From Parus major (Eukaryota; Chordata; Aves; Passeriformes; Paridae), in assembly GCF_001522545.3 (NCBI RefSeq), contig NC_031770.1, positions 91,530,339 to 91,594,338 of the forward strand: DNA of 64,000 nucleotides, written 5' to 3'. Numbering within the stretch: the first letter of the stretch is position 1; every line of letters begins with the position of its first letter. This document shows positions 26,890-42,300 of the stretch, piece after piece. The notes under the pieces were generated by a model. That model ran no database searches. It was not told where the DNA came from and saw only the letters and a list, made by a program, of their open reading frames with translations. Made by a program: the position numbers and the translations under genes.

Positions 26890-29635
26890 TGAAACAATAA
26901 AGTTTTGGGTTTGTCTTTAAAAGATTTCATATATATTTCCATAAATGCATGAACACATGCAAGTCTGTATGTTTAAATAAACACAAAAAAGGAACAGGAT
27001 AGAGTTGTTACAAAAATACACTGGGAACTAGAGGAAAAAAAAAGTAGCATATATGAAAATGTCTACTCAGAGTAATAGGTCTAACTTAAAATTTTCAACC
27101 TTGAAATGTATTTTTTAATGAGAGACATAATCATAATCAAAATTCTATATTGCTAAATGAGTTAACAGTGAATTTTTCAGGTTGTGTCTTGATACTTAAT
27201 CACTATTGAATCTTAACATAAGATTTCTTGAAGTAAAAACTGGACATTACATGTAACTATTTTAACAGGTATTTTGCTACCTACATAATTTCTTTTCAAT
27301 CCACTGTTTTCCAGCAATGATTCTTAAAACATAACTATGAATAAGCTTTCTAGTTATGCATAAGATAGTGGTCATAACAGAGTATTTTTAGTGTTTTTCT
27401 ACAAAATCAGTGAAGGAAGGAGACCTCCTATCTACAGGGAAAAAAAAAAATAAAAATAAGTACTTTACTTATATTGTACTTCTGTGTAATTAAATGCTGA
27501 ATAAATAAATAACATTATGTCAGGGAATGTACAGTCTGTGCATACTTTCATAATTACAAAACATCTTGTGCAACTTTTTGGAAGATGTATTTTTGATTTC
27601 TTTAAAGTAGCTAAGGAAAAAATGTTTATCTTACCATAAATAACTGAAAATGTTTAGCTGCAGAAAAGATAAATTTGCTGCATGCTTTCATAGCATATTT
27701 TGTAATTTAAATACTGTTGCTTTGTGAAATTAATTAACTTCACTTTTTTAAAGAGGATTCAGTGTGGCTCAGTAAAGATATGTATTCGGGAAAAACAGGC
27801 TAAAGTTCAAAATTACTATACTGAGAAAGATTTTACTGTAGTGGTTCTTCTTGCTTTTATTTAGAACTATTATTTAGAAAACTGTTATATTTTATTTAGA
27901 ATAGCCATTAGATGTGAATATTTCTCCAGGAAGGCCTTCAAAATAATTACATTTTATAGAAATCATTAAATTACTTTGCATTTTTAAATATAGAAAACCA
28001 TTTAAATTATGGAAAATGTCTGAAAATTTAATCAACTCAAATTTATAATCAATAGAGTGTTATTGTCAATTTTGCAAAACAGTATATTTTTTTAAGAAAA
28101 AAAGTAAATGTGCATTAAAAAGAAAAAAAAGTTAAATTCCTGGTAATAGAAGACAGTGTTGGCATCTTAATACTTTCTTTATTCAGTAAATTTTATTTCT
28201 TTTCCTTGAGTTTTCAGGAATTTAATAAAGCAGTGTTTTTCATATTTATAATAAAATGAAAGTGGTTTAACTATAATGGTAGAAAACTTGGTACTGATTA
28301 TGTTATTCAAGTGTCCAGTGTGTATTTTCTGTGGAGACTCAGGCATACCTATTAAAAACCTGCAAACACTCATCTACTACACTAATGCACTAGTTCTCTT
28401 CATTCCATACAATGTATCTTTCTCAGTGAATTCAGAATTTTAGTAGTGCAGAGCTTAATGAGATTGGTGTGGATTGATTAATTTATTATTATGTTCACTG
28501 GACTTGAAAAAAACACTAATCATAAGAAGTGTTCTGTGGGCAAGTTTCTAGTTCATCAGACACAAAAATACACAGGAGGAATTGCACAGCCAGACAGATA
28601 AATTATGTTCAAAATCAAGAGGTCTGAGTGAACACTAGGAGCTTTCACCCAGAAAAAAATCCTCACTTGTTACATCCAGTTGTGTGGAAGCTAAAGAAAC
28701 ACACTAACAGGCACTGATAATCACATCATGAGAAAAAGAGGCTTTTAAGTCTTTAAGTCTTTAATTTTTGATAGGGTGGGCAATATTAAATATGTTGTCT
28801 TTTTCTTGAACTTGGGTTTTTCTAGCAGAGGAACCATGGAAGAATTTTCTTAATTTAATGTCTCTTGGAAAGACTGTAGTTGTTTTAGGACCATGACTGT
28901 AAATTTGAAGTCTTAAAATCAGAGACTTATTTAAGGCTTACAGTATCATTAGGTTGCTTTCACATAAAGTGTACATCATCTTTATCAGTATTGGGATTTC
29001 TGTCCTCAAACAACTGCATCTGGAGTTAACACACCCTTTCAGTTAATAAAAGATCTAAAAGAAAATCCTTTTACTTTACAGATTATCTGGTTGAATGGAA
29101 CCCTACTCCTTTATGAAAAAATCTTGCTAGCAGTTTGAAATCTATGAACTTTAAAAAAATCAGTTACCACAATAATTTTCAAGTTGCCAAAACAATGAGA
29201 TTATTTTTAGATATACTGAATGTTTTGCATATTTTCACCCTTGACTTTTTTTGAAGTTGTGAATGACAGAACTCTTGAAAATTGAACTGTGTATTGAAGG
29301 TCTGATTTTTAAATTACTTTGAGAAGTCTACTCTTTTGACTTGCAGATTTTAAAATACCTATCAGAATGCTTAGGGTCCTGTTGACTTCCTTTTTCAAGG
29401 AGGCAGACAGCTCATGACATGTTGTTACTCTATATGTTAAATTACTTCTGACTTACTCTAAAAGTGAATTTGTGGACTTTTATCAGCTTAGTTTGCAAAT
29501 AGAATTTTACAAGATAAGATAGTGTTTTCTCTTAACACAACATTCAGTGCAGTTTGAAGAGGATAATGCAGTTAAAAATGCTTCATAGGAGGTTTCCTTC
29601 CCAAGAAAACCACTCTCCCCAAAAATAACCCAAAG

Positions 29636-29706
29636 AAAATCAAAACCAACTAAACAAAAAACCCCAAGAAAACAAAACAAACAAACAAACAACACCCAAA
29701 AGACCC
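29636..29706. repeat. A/C-rich CAAA-type low-complexity tract
   Basis: Repeated caaa and caaac units such as aaacaaacaaacaaacaac with few other bases. Its reverse complement gives an artificial frame rich in Phe, Leu and Val. Confidence 0.85.
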
Positions 29707-32700
29707 CCATCCTAAAAGCACAATAAGCTGGAATATTTTAATTTTTGAATTTTTTTAGAATGGACATATTTTCCAAATTTTGCATTCCCGCACCGGTGTG
29801 GGGGCAGATTTTTAATGCCAACTGAAAATGAAAACAAATTTCAGTATCTTATAGAGACGGTAGCATAGTCCCAGGTTTTAGCCAACTATATGAAGATTAT
29901 TCATAACATACTATTTAAACATTTAACTAACATTTTTAGTTAAATGTTTTTTAAGAGTTATTTGACTTTTTCTGAGCATCACAGAAATCTAAATTTGAGT
30001 CTTCTCATGTTCAAAGGAATTCCTGCTTATTATGAAGAGTTTCTTCCCTAACCATTTATTTGTTTCCTCTTGATCCCACTATTGTAGCTTTTGATCAGCA
30101 TCCTACTGAGTAATTTATTAGACTTTCAGTACTTGGAAATACAACTTTATGGTGCTCTTCTGGCTGTGTCATGTTCATGCTGTAACTCTTCATTGTTTTA
30201 GCTCTTCTGTTATGCAGTTTCTCGGCTTTCTAGAACCAGTTACTTTGAAGTCTTTTGATGTGCTCTCTTTACTCTTTCTTACTGTTTGTACAATCTTGTT
30301 AGATTATGTACCAACCATGCCTCTATCCCATGCTGTTTCAATTCCTTCTCCAGACTGTGGACACTTACTGCCTTGGATTTCCTGCTGCTTTTACTGTTTC
30401 ATGGTAACATTGCAAGGGCTCCATTTTTCAGCCCCAGTGTCTTTTGGATGGCAAGATTTGTTGCATTATTTCATTGTTGCTTCAGCAAAGATACCTAGTT
30501 TTGCCCAATACTTTCCTGAGTGGTTGCTCATTGCAGTATAGTAGATGTGCTATGGGCTGCAATATTGCTAGCTTCAATGATCTGGTAAATAAAGACTGGT
30601 TCCCAATTACAGGGTTTTTTATTGAAGGATGTACTTTCTGCACTGTACAAAGCACAGATATATTAATTATTTGCTTAAGCCTAGGAACTTCATTCTGTAT
30701 GAAGTAAAAGTTATTCACTACAATTGCCACAACTAAAGACATTGAAATTAGTTGTAGTGAGATTAGGAAACTTCACATACAGTTTTATGTGTCTGAGCTC
30801 TCAGGTATTTGTATAAAGTTGGATTATGCCTCAATATGTAGGTATAAAAATATGTTAGCATAAAATGGTATTTGTGATCAATTGCCTTTCAAAGCACATA
30901 GCTGGGGAACTTCAAGACAATATTTTTATTCCAGAAATCTTTGCCCAGTTCACACCTGAGGAATTCACATACTGTTACAGTTGATTTTGAGATAATTTAT
31001 TTTAAGATAATTCCTTCTTGCAATATGCTCTAAAAGAGCAGTCTTACTAGGTAACATATGATAATATCCAGGGATTTTGAGTAAGATTATCTTGCTGATT
31101 CATGGATTGTTTCAAGAGTTTGTGGTAGCTCAGACACAATCTTTTATTGACACTGGTCTTCCATATAAGTAGCTTATGCATATATAATACTCTGCAATAA
31201 ATTCAGAACCTGTGTTTAGTCCAATTAGGAGGCTTAATATTAGAGTGGTGTTTTTGAAAATATGCCCTTAAATTGTTCATTTCTTCAAAGTTTCGTTTTA
31301 GACAAAGCTCCTGACCCTCCAAATGGCTGATCCTGCCACACATAAAAGAAGGTTTGACAGGTACAGAACCTGCAGTGTAACTATACTCTGGGGAAGAATC
31401 TCTTGCTGAGCACCAGATAACTCATCCCTAAGAGATTATTACCATAACCTAACAAAATTGAGTTTTATCTGTAGAATTTATCCTTTCTTACTCTATGTCA
31501 GTGTTTAAGTTGCAGACATCTTGAGGATAAAAAATATGTAGATCTAAGAACTACTTTTACTAAACTTTTGTGTATTCATGGCAATGTACAGCTTCATGTT
31601 AGTGATTTATTAAATTACCATTTCACAATTATTAGGATTGATTTCATAGAGTGAAGGACAGTGATTGTGAATTAAGGATTCACTCATTTGTACATCTTGT
31701 GCCATCTAGATGGTACAAATACAGCAATCTTTCTGAAAGAGCTATTTCACATGGCAGGTGGAAAATGAAAGCAATTTATATTCTCTTATCTCCTTCATAC
31801 AGTGTTAAAGCTTTGTGTCATCTGTGAATGTACATGTTTAAATTTAAACATTTTTATTTTTATTTGCCAGGACAGCATCTTTGATTTTAGGGAACTATGA
31901 CATCATTGGCAAAGAATTCACACAGTTTAGAATTAAAATTATTAAGGTCCTAGTAATGAAATGAAAAAATACTGGTTAGGTTCCTTCTTGCCTTGAAATA
32001 GGCTTGCGTATTTATTTAATTTTTTCATAATCAAGGATTACAATTTTGAAATACAAAATATCTAAAACATTTACACAAGAAAACTCTTGATGCAGTATGA
32101 GATTTTTTAACTTTCAATGTCTTAAAATCTTGCGCAAGACTTCCATGGTAGCCTTGGTTTTGTAAGTTTTCTCAAAAACATTTCAAAACAAACAAGAGTT
32201 TGTATATTTTGGTATAATGTGCAAAAGGTACTTATAAACCTACTGAAAAAATCATGTTATATATTACTGACCCACTACAGTATATGTTTATCTTCAGTTT
32301 CAGTTCAAGTACATAAATTGTAACACAGAGCTCCATATACATGCAACTGCTATAAAAGATACATATATTGTGAAAAAAGCAAGCAGAGTTTATTTTTTAA
32401 ATTTTATATTTGTGATAGCTTTTGTGTTTTGTGTATACTTATTGGAACATTATGATTTCTATTAACAATGCTGATATTTCTACCTGTGAAAACATCACGT
32501 GAGTGAGATGCCAGGGCTGGAACAGAAGACACCATTTCAACATTGAAGACATTTAGAATGGGATTTGATTTATACATATGGGTGCTGCATATCCAGTCTC
32601 CAGTTATACTTGATGTACATCTATTAAATAGTCAGTAGAGTCAAAACAGTGCTTCACCTCCTCCTAAAGCAGTCCACTAGAGGCTGAGTAACTAAATCAA

Positions 32701-33778
32701 TGCTGGGCTTTGTTTGCTCTTACTGTATCAGAACCAAAGGGGATTTAGGTATTGAAAATTTCAGCCTGTAAGGTTTAGTATATACATGATGGTGTGGAAT
32801 AAAGTGTGCTACTTTAGATGAAGGATATCCCACACAGATTGAATGTGAAGGGTCCCATAATGTCCCATAATATTATGAATGAAATAACATAACTTTGCAC
32901 TGGGGTTATACCAGATTTAAGTAAAACTGTTGAAGAAAATCTCTTCTACATTAGTGAGTCTATTTGTGAGACTGAGCCTTTTGGTGAAACTGATGAACCC
33001 AAATCAAAATCACTTTCTATATTGAGTTTAGATGTCTCATTTGAGAATTAATTACAAGAAATTTTGACTCTTGTTTTTTTCAAAAACAAGGGGGTAGTGA
33101 TGGAAGACAGATGCATGGGATCAATATTCATCTCATGGTGAAAGCATCCAAGCACAAATTTCTTGCTACACAGGAAGGTACTGTGTTTCCTGGCTGGCAA
33201 GAAAATTAACTGAAGGAGCTTTCTTAATGTCTCTAGTATTATTTCCTGTGGTATTTGTTTTATTTTTCTCAGGCATTTTTAACATTAAGTTCTGAAAACC
33301 ACCAAACACTCAATTTTTTTCCTTCATAAGGTCATTGTCACAAATACAGGCTGACAGTTATAATTTCTTATTACTTATCTTCCTTCTGACCCTCTTTCCA
33401 TGCTGTTTTTGAACAAAAGAGACTAACTATTGAGCCTTATCTGTCTTCAGTATCTCATATTTGCTATAAGGATATCAGCTGGATTCACACTACTGAGATT
33501 TAGCTGTAGGGTGTGAATTTTATGAGACTCATATGGATCTAAGTATGACATATTGAGTTGGAAATGGCATTTTAGGGGAAAAAACAACCAGCAAGACTTC
33601 TGGAAAGAAGCTGTAGAAGCATATGCATGAAAGAATGGAAAAGCTGAAGAAGGAGACTTAGCAGTATATTTACTGTGATATTTTCTTTGATTTTACAATA
33701 AGTCCATAATTCAGGCAAGCAGTTGGAAAGTATTAGATGATAATGCAGTGCTCAAGGCAAACAAAAGTTTTGGTATCC

Positions 33779-33828
33779 AAAAAAAGTGTCAACAAAAAAA
33801 CCCAAACAAACCAAAAAACCAAACTTTC
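33779..33828. repeat. A/C-rich low-complexity tract
   Basis: Mainly caaaaaaa, cccaaacaaacc and aaaaaacc units. No further structure. Confidence 0.7.
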
Positions 33829-36370
33829 GAAGTAATCAAAATATTTTTGTTTAACACAAAACGATATGTCATTGTAAAAGTCTTAATGCATCAGTTTTTT
33901 CATGTTCTAATACCAGATTGAGGACCCTTTCAAAAGAAAGCAAAATGTAATATCTTCACTGTGATATGTTTCTTCTGTTTGGGTCAGATTTATATAAAGC
34001 CATTATTGTGACTCTTTAGTTGAATACTCAATGCAGCAAAAGCATTTGACTTTCTTATAGATACACTTTTCCAGTCTGTATTTCTGAAAGCTTCATTATT
34101 TTTGTCTGTATCTTGCAAAACAAAATCAGGTTATTCCTCTTTTTTTCCTCCTTTTTTTATAGCTAAAATAGTCCCCTACCCAAAAAATACACCCACTCCC
34201 CCTCAAAAAAGTTTAACACGTAAGTGCCATTTTGTTTTCCAATTATCAGTGATAGTCTTTCAAGATTCAAAAGTGGGGAAACAAAACTATAAAAAACATG
34301 CACAACTTCACTTTCACCATTGGCATTTATTATCCAGCCACTGCCATATATATACTTTACTTGTTGCTGCACATTGGGTTGTTGCCTCCAGCTTTTTTCT
34401 TAGAGAATATTATTAGCTGCTCATACACTTTGAATTCCTCTGCCATTTCCTTCCTCCCCTGTGATCTGTCCTTTCATGTTGGTCTGCCTCAGTTTCTTCT
34501 CTTTTGCTGTTTTGATCTCTATCAATATATTTTTTCTGGTTTATCTTTAATCTTTTCTTTCTTCTCACTTTATGTACTTTCAGAAAGCAAAAGATTTGTA
34601 TACAGTGTTCAAATATAGAATACTAATGATATTCTTCATTTAAATGGAACCTAAAAACTGAAAAAAGAATGGTCAGCTGAAATGTTAACTTTTAATTTTA
34701 ACCAGAACAAAGCAATTTATTTTTATTCATAGTTTCTTAATGAAATTAAAATACTATTCAGCATAACAATGTACCAGTTGGTGTTGTGACATATTATTAC
34801 ACACACACAAAAAAAATCTACACTCAATTTCTTTATAGTAAAAGGGATTCAGACAATTTTATTAAGCAGAGAATTTATTAGTCTTCCTCAGCCACAGTTG
34901 AATATACATTAAATATACCTAAATATGAGACACTTTCTTACTTTCTACATAGTATAGAATTCAAATCAATGCATTTGTTATTACTCTTGAACATGCACAT
35001 GCAAAAAACACTGGAATGTTTTGCTTGCACAATACAAATATATAAATAGAGCGACAGGAAATCATTGCTATTCTCTCATTTAATTCGGGTTTGTTTTTTT
35101 TCTGCCAGGAAGTACTCCTTACAGATTTTCATCAAATGAGAACATTTTGGCATTCTGTTAATAAAATGCTACAATTAAATCTCCACTTAGTTTTCTTGCC
35201 TTTTTTTTGTTCTACAAAGTTATTTGTAATTCCCTTGATAAGAACTACTAGGTTCATTTACTGTTAAATTTTCATCTTTTTAAATTAAAAGTATCAAGGT
35301 TTTCATGTAGACATTTTTCCCATTTTTCCTTGAGTGTCTGCAACTACTGATAGTATATCATACCTGAAAAATGTCCTTTAATATTTTGCTGATATTCCTT
35401 TTTTTCCCCTGTGCATTATTTTCATTTTGCAAGTATTCTGCATAAAATATCTTTGTACAGATTCTGTACAGCCTGATGGGGTTGGTAATGAGGATGCCAT
35501 ATACCCACATTTACTGCACAAGGAGGCAAGTGCTACAGAATATTTTATGCTCCTATAGATTTTGTTACCTCACAAAGCACATTCATTTGTGTTGCCTCAG
35601 AACATGAGTGGCTGGTGTTCTTCCTCTATGTTTCTCAGCATTTATCTTCTCTTGTAGATAATTTTTTAGGTAAATTTTAGAAAAAAATAGCTTAACCTAA
35701 AAATAAAATAAACCTAAAATAAAATATTTTCTGATAATTATTACTATCCCTATTACTTTGCTTTGGCACTACTATAGGTTTGGTGTTGGTGTCATAGTAT
35801 ATAGAAACCTACGAGGATTTACATAATACATTTTTTAGGACTTCATTTAATGACCTCACTTTGTTGTAATACTAAACAGGAGCTTCATATTTTTGAGTAA
35901 AGAACTACTGTAGAGAGTAATAAATGGACGACCAAATTATTAGTAAGATGTGAGAATTGCATATTTCAGAAAACAGTGTTAAAGAGGGAAGATTGGTGTA
36001 ATTCTATTTATTGGAATTTTTACTTAGTCTTGAACTATAAGAGGCTTTGTAGTTAAGTTATGATAGAATGAAAAGGTTTTCAAAGTGACATGTGGCAAAT
36101 TAGCCCTACAGAGGCTGATTTGATAGCTGAGATAGCATTGGAAAAGCAAACTTCAAGGGTGCCTCCATAATTTAAAGCATTTAAGTGCACTGCCTAAATT
36201 AATTTTACTTCCTTAGGGTCTTTTATCACCAAAATGAACTCCTCAAATGGTATTGTAGCCCATTTAAGGTGAAATTTCTCTTGTGGCTTTCATTAAGTAA
36301 AGAAAAGCTGGAATGTTCAATGCTTAATGTGACATGTGGACAATGAATTCATAAATGTAAAATATGTATT

Positions 36371-36387
36371 TTATATATATATATATG
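36371..36387. repeat. Short (AT)n run
   Basis: About eight AT dinucleotides in a row. Confidence 0.85.
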
Positions 36388-37883
36388 TTTGAAAGGGTTC
36401 TAATGTCTAAAAAAGTAACATCTTTAAATTTTGGAAATTTGAATTAAGAGTTTTGATTGGAGTTGTTTAGAAAACATAAAATGGCAGAAAAATGTGATGC
36501 TACTTTAACGTTAACAGAGACAAAAGCTTCAGTCTTAAAGTCTGATCTCATCAAGAATCAAGGCAGGCAGGCATTAATACACCTGCTGTATATTGTGAAA
36601 GGATTAACATAGATTAACATGATGATTTGTCAGCTACTTGATCCAAGAAAGATGTGGAGAGATTTGTAAGTTAGAAAAAAAAACAATGGTTCAGCACTTG
36701 GTGGATTTAGAAAAATAATTAAGAGGCACCACCATAGCCAAACCTAAGAATCTTGTCCTTACTGTTCTCAGCTTCAGCTGACCTGCTTTGAGCATTGAGT
36801 ATTTGAGCACTGATTTGATCAACACTATAGGTAAAAGGCTCTTTACATAATCTTTTAAACTCAGTTTTCAATTTAGCAGGTAATGTTTAAAACCCCTTGG
36901 AGTTTGTGAGCCTTAGGGTCTATATCAGTCAGTCACATGTCTATGTGTAAGTCCTTTTAAGAATTCTAACTTGTTTAATAGTTAATCCTTGCAACAGTAT
37001 GCAGAACAAAAGCTTAACTACCCTTTTAAAACATGCCCTTATATGTTTCTAAAAATATCACCCATAAAGTTAAAAGTGAAAATAGGCTTTGCACATCAGA
37101 TTTACAAGTGCTAAATGCTAATTTACTGTACTAGAAAATAATAAGTGCTTGTTTATCACATATTCAGTCATTACTCTGCCTCTATGCAGAATTTTTTTTG
37201 CATTAAAGCCCTGTTTTCAGTAGCAAGTAATTTGCTATTTTATTTTTTTTATTTTTTCTCATTCCTTATATTTTCCAATAGTGTTATGAGATAGAACTTG
37301 CAGGGAAAATGCTGAGCTCCATGACCGTGTCATCTCTGTATCCAGGGGAAGAATGGCTTAGACAGAGATTGTCAGGTTGGCCAGACTTTTTTCATGCAGC
37401 AATCATCTCAACATTTTACTATTCATTTATTTAACAGTTGTTATCAGTATTTCAGGCTCACTGAAACGGTAACAAGTGAAGAGGTCTTCTGTAAAGAGAC
37501 CAGAGAAGAGTGCTGGCTAGAGGGCAGGGAACCTTGTATTTTTCTGTGCTGTCACACTGCCTTCATGATGGAATTGAGCAGTATAAACCAGTTCCTGAAA
37601 CACTGTTTAATTGTAATGACACAAAAGAAGAACAATTTCACAAAGCCAGAGGAGAGTACATTCATATCATAAATGCAAATGAAGCAAAAGATATAATGTC
37701 ACTGCAGGTTTGCTTCCTATTCTTGCTAAGATTTTGGATTTATTTATTTTTGCTAGATGTGTTGCATTTTTTTTTTTTTTAAGAATTTATGCCTTAAACT
37801 TAATAGTTTATCTCTGTATAATTTTTTTATTATAGGCCTTGCTATTTTATTTTCCTGTTTCTAGGAAAAAGTAGATATTTTGA

Positions 37884-38450
37884 CAGAATCACAAAATCAT
37901 TGAATATTCTCAGTAAGAAAGGATCCCCAAGGATCCAACTCCCAGCTCTGCTCAACACCATCCCCAAGAGTCACACCATGTGCCCAAGGGCACTGTCTAA
38001 ACACCTCTTGAGCTCTGTCAGGCTTGGTGCTGTGACCACTTCCCTGGAGAGCCTGTTCCAGTGGCCAATCACCCTCTGGGTGAGGAACATTTTCCTGATA
38101 TCCAACCTAAACCTCCCCCGGCACAACTTCAGGCCATTCCCTCAGGCCCTGTCACTGTCACCACAGAGAAGAGATCAGTGCCTGCCCCTCCTCCTCCCCT
38201 CACAAGAAGCTGTAACTGCAGTGAGGTCTCCCCTCAGTCTCCTCCAGGCTGAACAGACCAAGTGCCCTCAGCCCCTCCTCACATGGCTTCCTCTCAAGGC
38301 CTTCACCATCTTTGTTGCCCTCATTTGGACTGTCTCTAATAGATTACTATATTTTTTACATTGTGGTGTCCAAAATGGCACACAGTATTCAAGGTGAAGC
38401 CTCATCCATGCAGAGCAGAGAGGAATAATTGGGCAGAAGGCTCTCCCTTT
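37884..38450 (-). mobile_element. CR1 LINE 3' fragment, little diverged
   Basis: The + strand reads cagaatcacaaaatcattga, later ggtgctgtgaccacttccct, then ggagagcctgttccagtgg, ccaacctaaacctcccccgg and ctcctccaggctgaacagac, all reverse complement of CR1 3' UTR landmarks. The 165-codon frame at 37900-38397 is an antisense frame through this repeat and not a gene. About 285 bases (38005-38290) are nearly the exact reverse complement of 62165-62450, so both belong to the same relatively young CR1 subfamily. Confidence 0.93.
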
Positions 38451-38981
38451 TCAAAATTTTAAATGTGATGACCCTGTGTGGATTTTATACATTAGATGTG
38501 ATCTGAGTCGGAATAAATTGGTCATATTGCAGAAGTTGTACCTTCACATAGATCAGGAGGAGCTTAGTCAAATTCTCTGTGGAAAAAAAAGAAGAGATTA
38601 TTGATCAGGTTCTTGGAAATAAAGCAAAAATAAATTAAAATAAAAATTAGCAAGTATCAGTAGAAAATCTTAGTGTGATTCTATACTAATTCTGTTTCTT
38701 GTTTTCTTCATTTTTATTGTTTGAAGAGAGAACTGGTTGTTGTATTTATGATATTTGGTTAAATGAAAAGTAGTGTTATTTGCTATATGGTAGAATTTCA
38801 GTAAATTCAAAAGTAAAACCAAATCTGTGTTCAAAAATATTCGAACATTTTTTGGAATTCCAGCATTATTTTTTCCAATGTTGCATGCATTTCAAGGATT
38901 TGTAATGTTCCCATTAGGTGTGTACTGGTATATAGTGTTAATTTTATACATAAATACAATATGGCAAGTACTAATTATTCA

Positions 38982-39388
38982 AAGAATGATGGAATCATTT
39001 AGATTGGAAAAGACTTTTAAGATCTTTTAGTCCAACTGTTAATCCAGCACTGCCAAGCTTACCCCTAAGCCATGTCTCTAAGCACCACATCTACACGTCT
39101 TTAAATGCCTCCAGGAATGCTAATTCGACCACACCTCTGAGCAGCCTGGTCAAATGTTCAACCTTTCAGTGAAAGAATTTTTCCTAATATTCAATCAAAA
39201 TCTCACCTGGCACAACTTGAGGCCTTTTCTTCTTGTACTATTGCTTGTTACCTGGGAGATCAACCCCCATCTGGCCACAACTTCCTTTCAAGTAGTTGTA
39301 GAGAGTGATAAGGTCTCCTCTGAGCCTCATTTTATCCAGACTAAACAACTCCAGCTCCCTCAGCCATTCCTCATTAGATGTTGACACA
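38982..39388 (-). mobile_element. CR1 LINE 3' fragment, older copy
   Basis: aagaatgatggaatcattta, ttggaaaagacttttaagat, later ctgagcagcctggtcaaatg, tcacctggcacaacttgagg and gataaggtctcctctgagcc follow CR1 3' order in reverse complement. It is more diverged than the copy at 37884-38450. Confidence 0.9.
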
Positions 39389-42300
39389 TGTAATGACAAG
39401 TAATAACCTTTGTGCATGACAAAATTTCTTAAAATTTACTGCTAGTTTCTTTTATATAAAAGCTATATGCAATGGAGGAATCTAAAATGCTGTATGAAAT
39501 TTCACATCTGATCAAATTATCATTTCAAAAAAAACCTGACTGTTGAGATAAAACAAATTCAATAATGAATCTCAATTTGTTAGAGATCATAGATTAATTA
39601 CCTCTTATTTAATAATTGGAGTCTATTTTCTTTCATTTTTCATTTAATGAACTCTTTTGATTTAAAGGATAAACAAGGTCTATTTTTTAAAAACATTTTT
39701 AGTGGTTTTTATTAATTGTAATTGTATAGTGTAGCCTAAAACCCATGTATTTCCCAGTTTGTTTTATTAGTCTCTGGGTGCTCATGTACTTTAATCAGTG
39801 TTTAAATCACAAAACAGTATACTGATTTGGTCTTCAGAGAAGTGGGGCATCCTCTTCTTTATTGCCAGTTTTAAATTGTTTAAGTGGTTAATGTATCTGC
39901 CTGAAACTGTTCCCACATTTGTGTCCTCAAAGGCCTTCTCTTTGCCCGTTTCATCATGCCTTAGAGCTGTATAGTAACACCTCTATTATATTAAAGGAAG
40001 CAGAATATTAAGATCTGTGGAGTAGTTCCTCTGATGCACATAGGAGGGAACCACTGGACGAGCTCCTACCTTAGGAAGGGTGCATAGTGAAGAAGCTTCT
40101 TTTCCAGGACATGGAATTTCTTTATTTTAATTATTTTCTTACAAGTGTCTTGCTGAGAAAAGGGAAAATAGAGCCTTAAGCATCTCTGGCAGTTTACTGT
40201 GTAAAAATTAAAATCACGACGGGGGTCATTATGCCTTTTGAGATTTTCATGCCTTTCAGAAAAAGGAAGCACCTGTTATGATGGTCATCCCTTTCCTTTT
40301 GAGATGACAGGTAAGAAGACAGATTTCACAGCATTGTTTTCCTCTTCATCCCCGTCAGTAGTAACTTTCCTCATTACAACTAAAGGAAATAATTTTAACC
40401 TAGTGCCAAGCTTAGTAATTTAAACAAGTTATCACTGGAACATAATTTGCTTACTGATATTTCTGAAATATGTATAAGCAATGACCTATGTACCATGGTA
40501 AAGTATTCAGGACTGAAGTGAGGCATAAACAGAGGTCTCACTGCAAGAATGAGAGGTAGGTCGCTCTAGTTGCTATGAAAATTTAAAATGGAGACCAGCT
40601 ATTGAGAGAATTTCACCTTTTTGCCTGAGGAAGAAAACATCTTAGGGGAAGTTCATTCATTGCTAAGCAGTTCTCATTTTAAATTTGGTATTGAAATGGG
40701 TGGAAGATGATGAAAAATGATGTAAAATGAGAAGTTTGAAGCTGTAAAAATAAGAAATTTATATTTCTTTCTGGACTCCAAGACTGATTCTTCTCTTATC
40801 ACTGTCCTATTTTGCACAGCACAAGACCTCTCTTTTGTTGGAATTCACAGACTGTGATGGAGAGTTTCGTTCCTGCAGATTTTAGCCTCTCTGCAGATGT
40901 TCCTGCAGTTCTTCTAAGCAGTGTTCTCCATAGTTATTTATTAGCATAAGTACCTGGCAACAAATACAAGTGAAGAAGATAAAAAATCTAATTTATTTAT
41001 TTATTCAGTCAATATCCAGAAGTCTCTAGAAGGAAAATCTAGGGATTTTAAGATGAAAAACACATTGTCTGTTTAACGGCTTTCTTAACTTCATAGGTAC
41101 ATCTTGCAGAAACTTGTGTCTGCAGAACATGACCAGAATCTCAGCAGGTGGGAAAATGAAAGGGAGATAGGGCAAGATCCAAGTAGTGCCTCCAGTTGTC
41201 CTAAGAGAATAAATTAGGCTATGTTTACATTAGCATTAGCAGTACAGTGCACCACAAGCAACTTTGTACTGCAAAACAATTAGTGCTAAGGGCATGAGGT
41301 TTGCACTGTGTATATTTCAGAGTTCTTACTGTGGTCTGTTTCTGCTTTAGACTGAATGCCTGATACTGGCTGGAGAGCATCCTCCATCTTACTTTTATGC
41401 AAAAAGAGATGAACCTATCTGCTTTGAGACTGCTCTGTGATGCAAATCAAAGCACAGTAAGAGCAGATGACTAGAGATTGTTTCTGAAGTGCACCCTTGA
41501 TCAAAGCCTTGAAGTGAATGTATTTTTAATCTCCTGGTACAACCATCATAACACACAGAAAAGCCTGACATTTGCAGACACTTTTTACATGCAGGATTTT
41601 ATTGGGTCAATGGACAAACAAATGAAGACTCAGAAATGTCCTTTTAAGATTTTATATTATCTTCATGAAATTCAAATACAAACCCCTCACAACAAAGTAG
41701 TTTCAGAACCTGCTTTATTCAGGACATTGTCTATAATGAATATATTCTTGCTACCCCCTAGCTGTTTGTTGGTTCATTTAGTTGTTTTTTTCCAAGGCAA
41801 AAAAGGCACTTAGGTAGAGAATGCACATTGGCAGAGTATATGTATCATGCTTTAATTCAGTCTTTCACACAATTAACATAATTCTTAGTATTGTTCTGTG
41901 TTAATAGACTGTTAACAGCCTTCTGAATGATCATTCTTTTTATTTGTAGCTTTTGAAATATTTTATGTAATTAGGTGATTTTAAAGAGACTTACAGGTAT
42001 ATTATATTTGCCTTACAGTATCTTTCAGGAAAAGGTATTGCGTGCATGCTATTACATACATACAAATCTATGTGTAGAAAACGAAATGCTTAAGAATTTT
42101 TTTTCTACATTAGCCAGTTATTAACTCTGTCAAATTAGTAGACTTTCTGCTCTGATATTATCTAAATATGTGTTCATTTTTTCATCAAACAACTATAATT
42201 AGGGAAAGCTGCACAGTAATTCCTGAAAATCTGCCCTGAAGCAGATATCTCACTGCCAGTCTGAATAACTCTTTTAACTATATTTAAAACAGTGAGAGAT

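Noticed and set aside
30149..30541. 130-codon hydrophobic frame
   Set aside because: No recognisable domain, no splice context, and overlapping frames on both strands. Expected by chance in 64 kb.
37900..38397. 165-codon frame on the + strand
   Set aside because: It lies wholly within a reversed CR1 3' fragment, and the same peptide recurs from the CR1 copy at 62120-62497.
41190..41460. Possible DNA-transposon or SINE remnant around ctatgtttacattagcatta
   Set aside because: No inverted termini or A/B-box promoter could be established.
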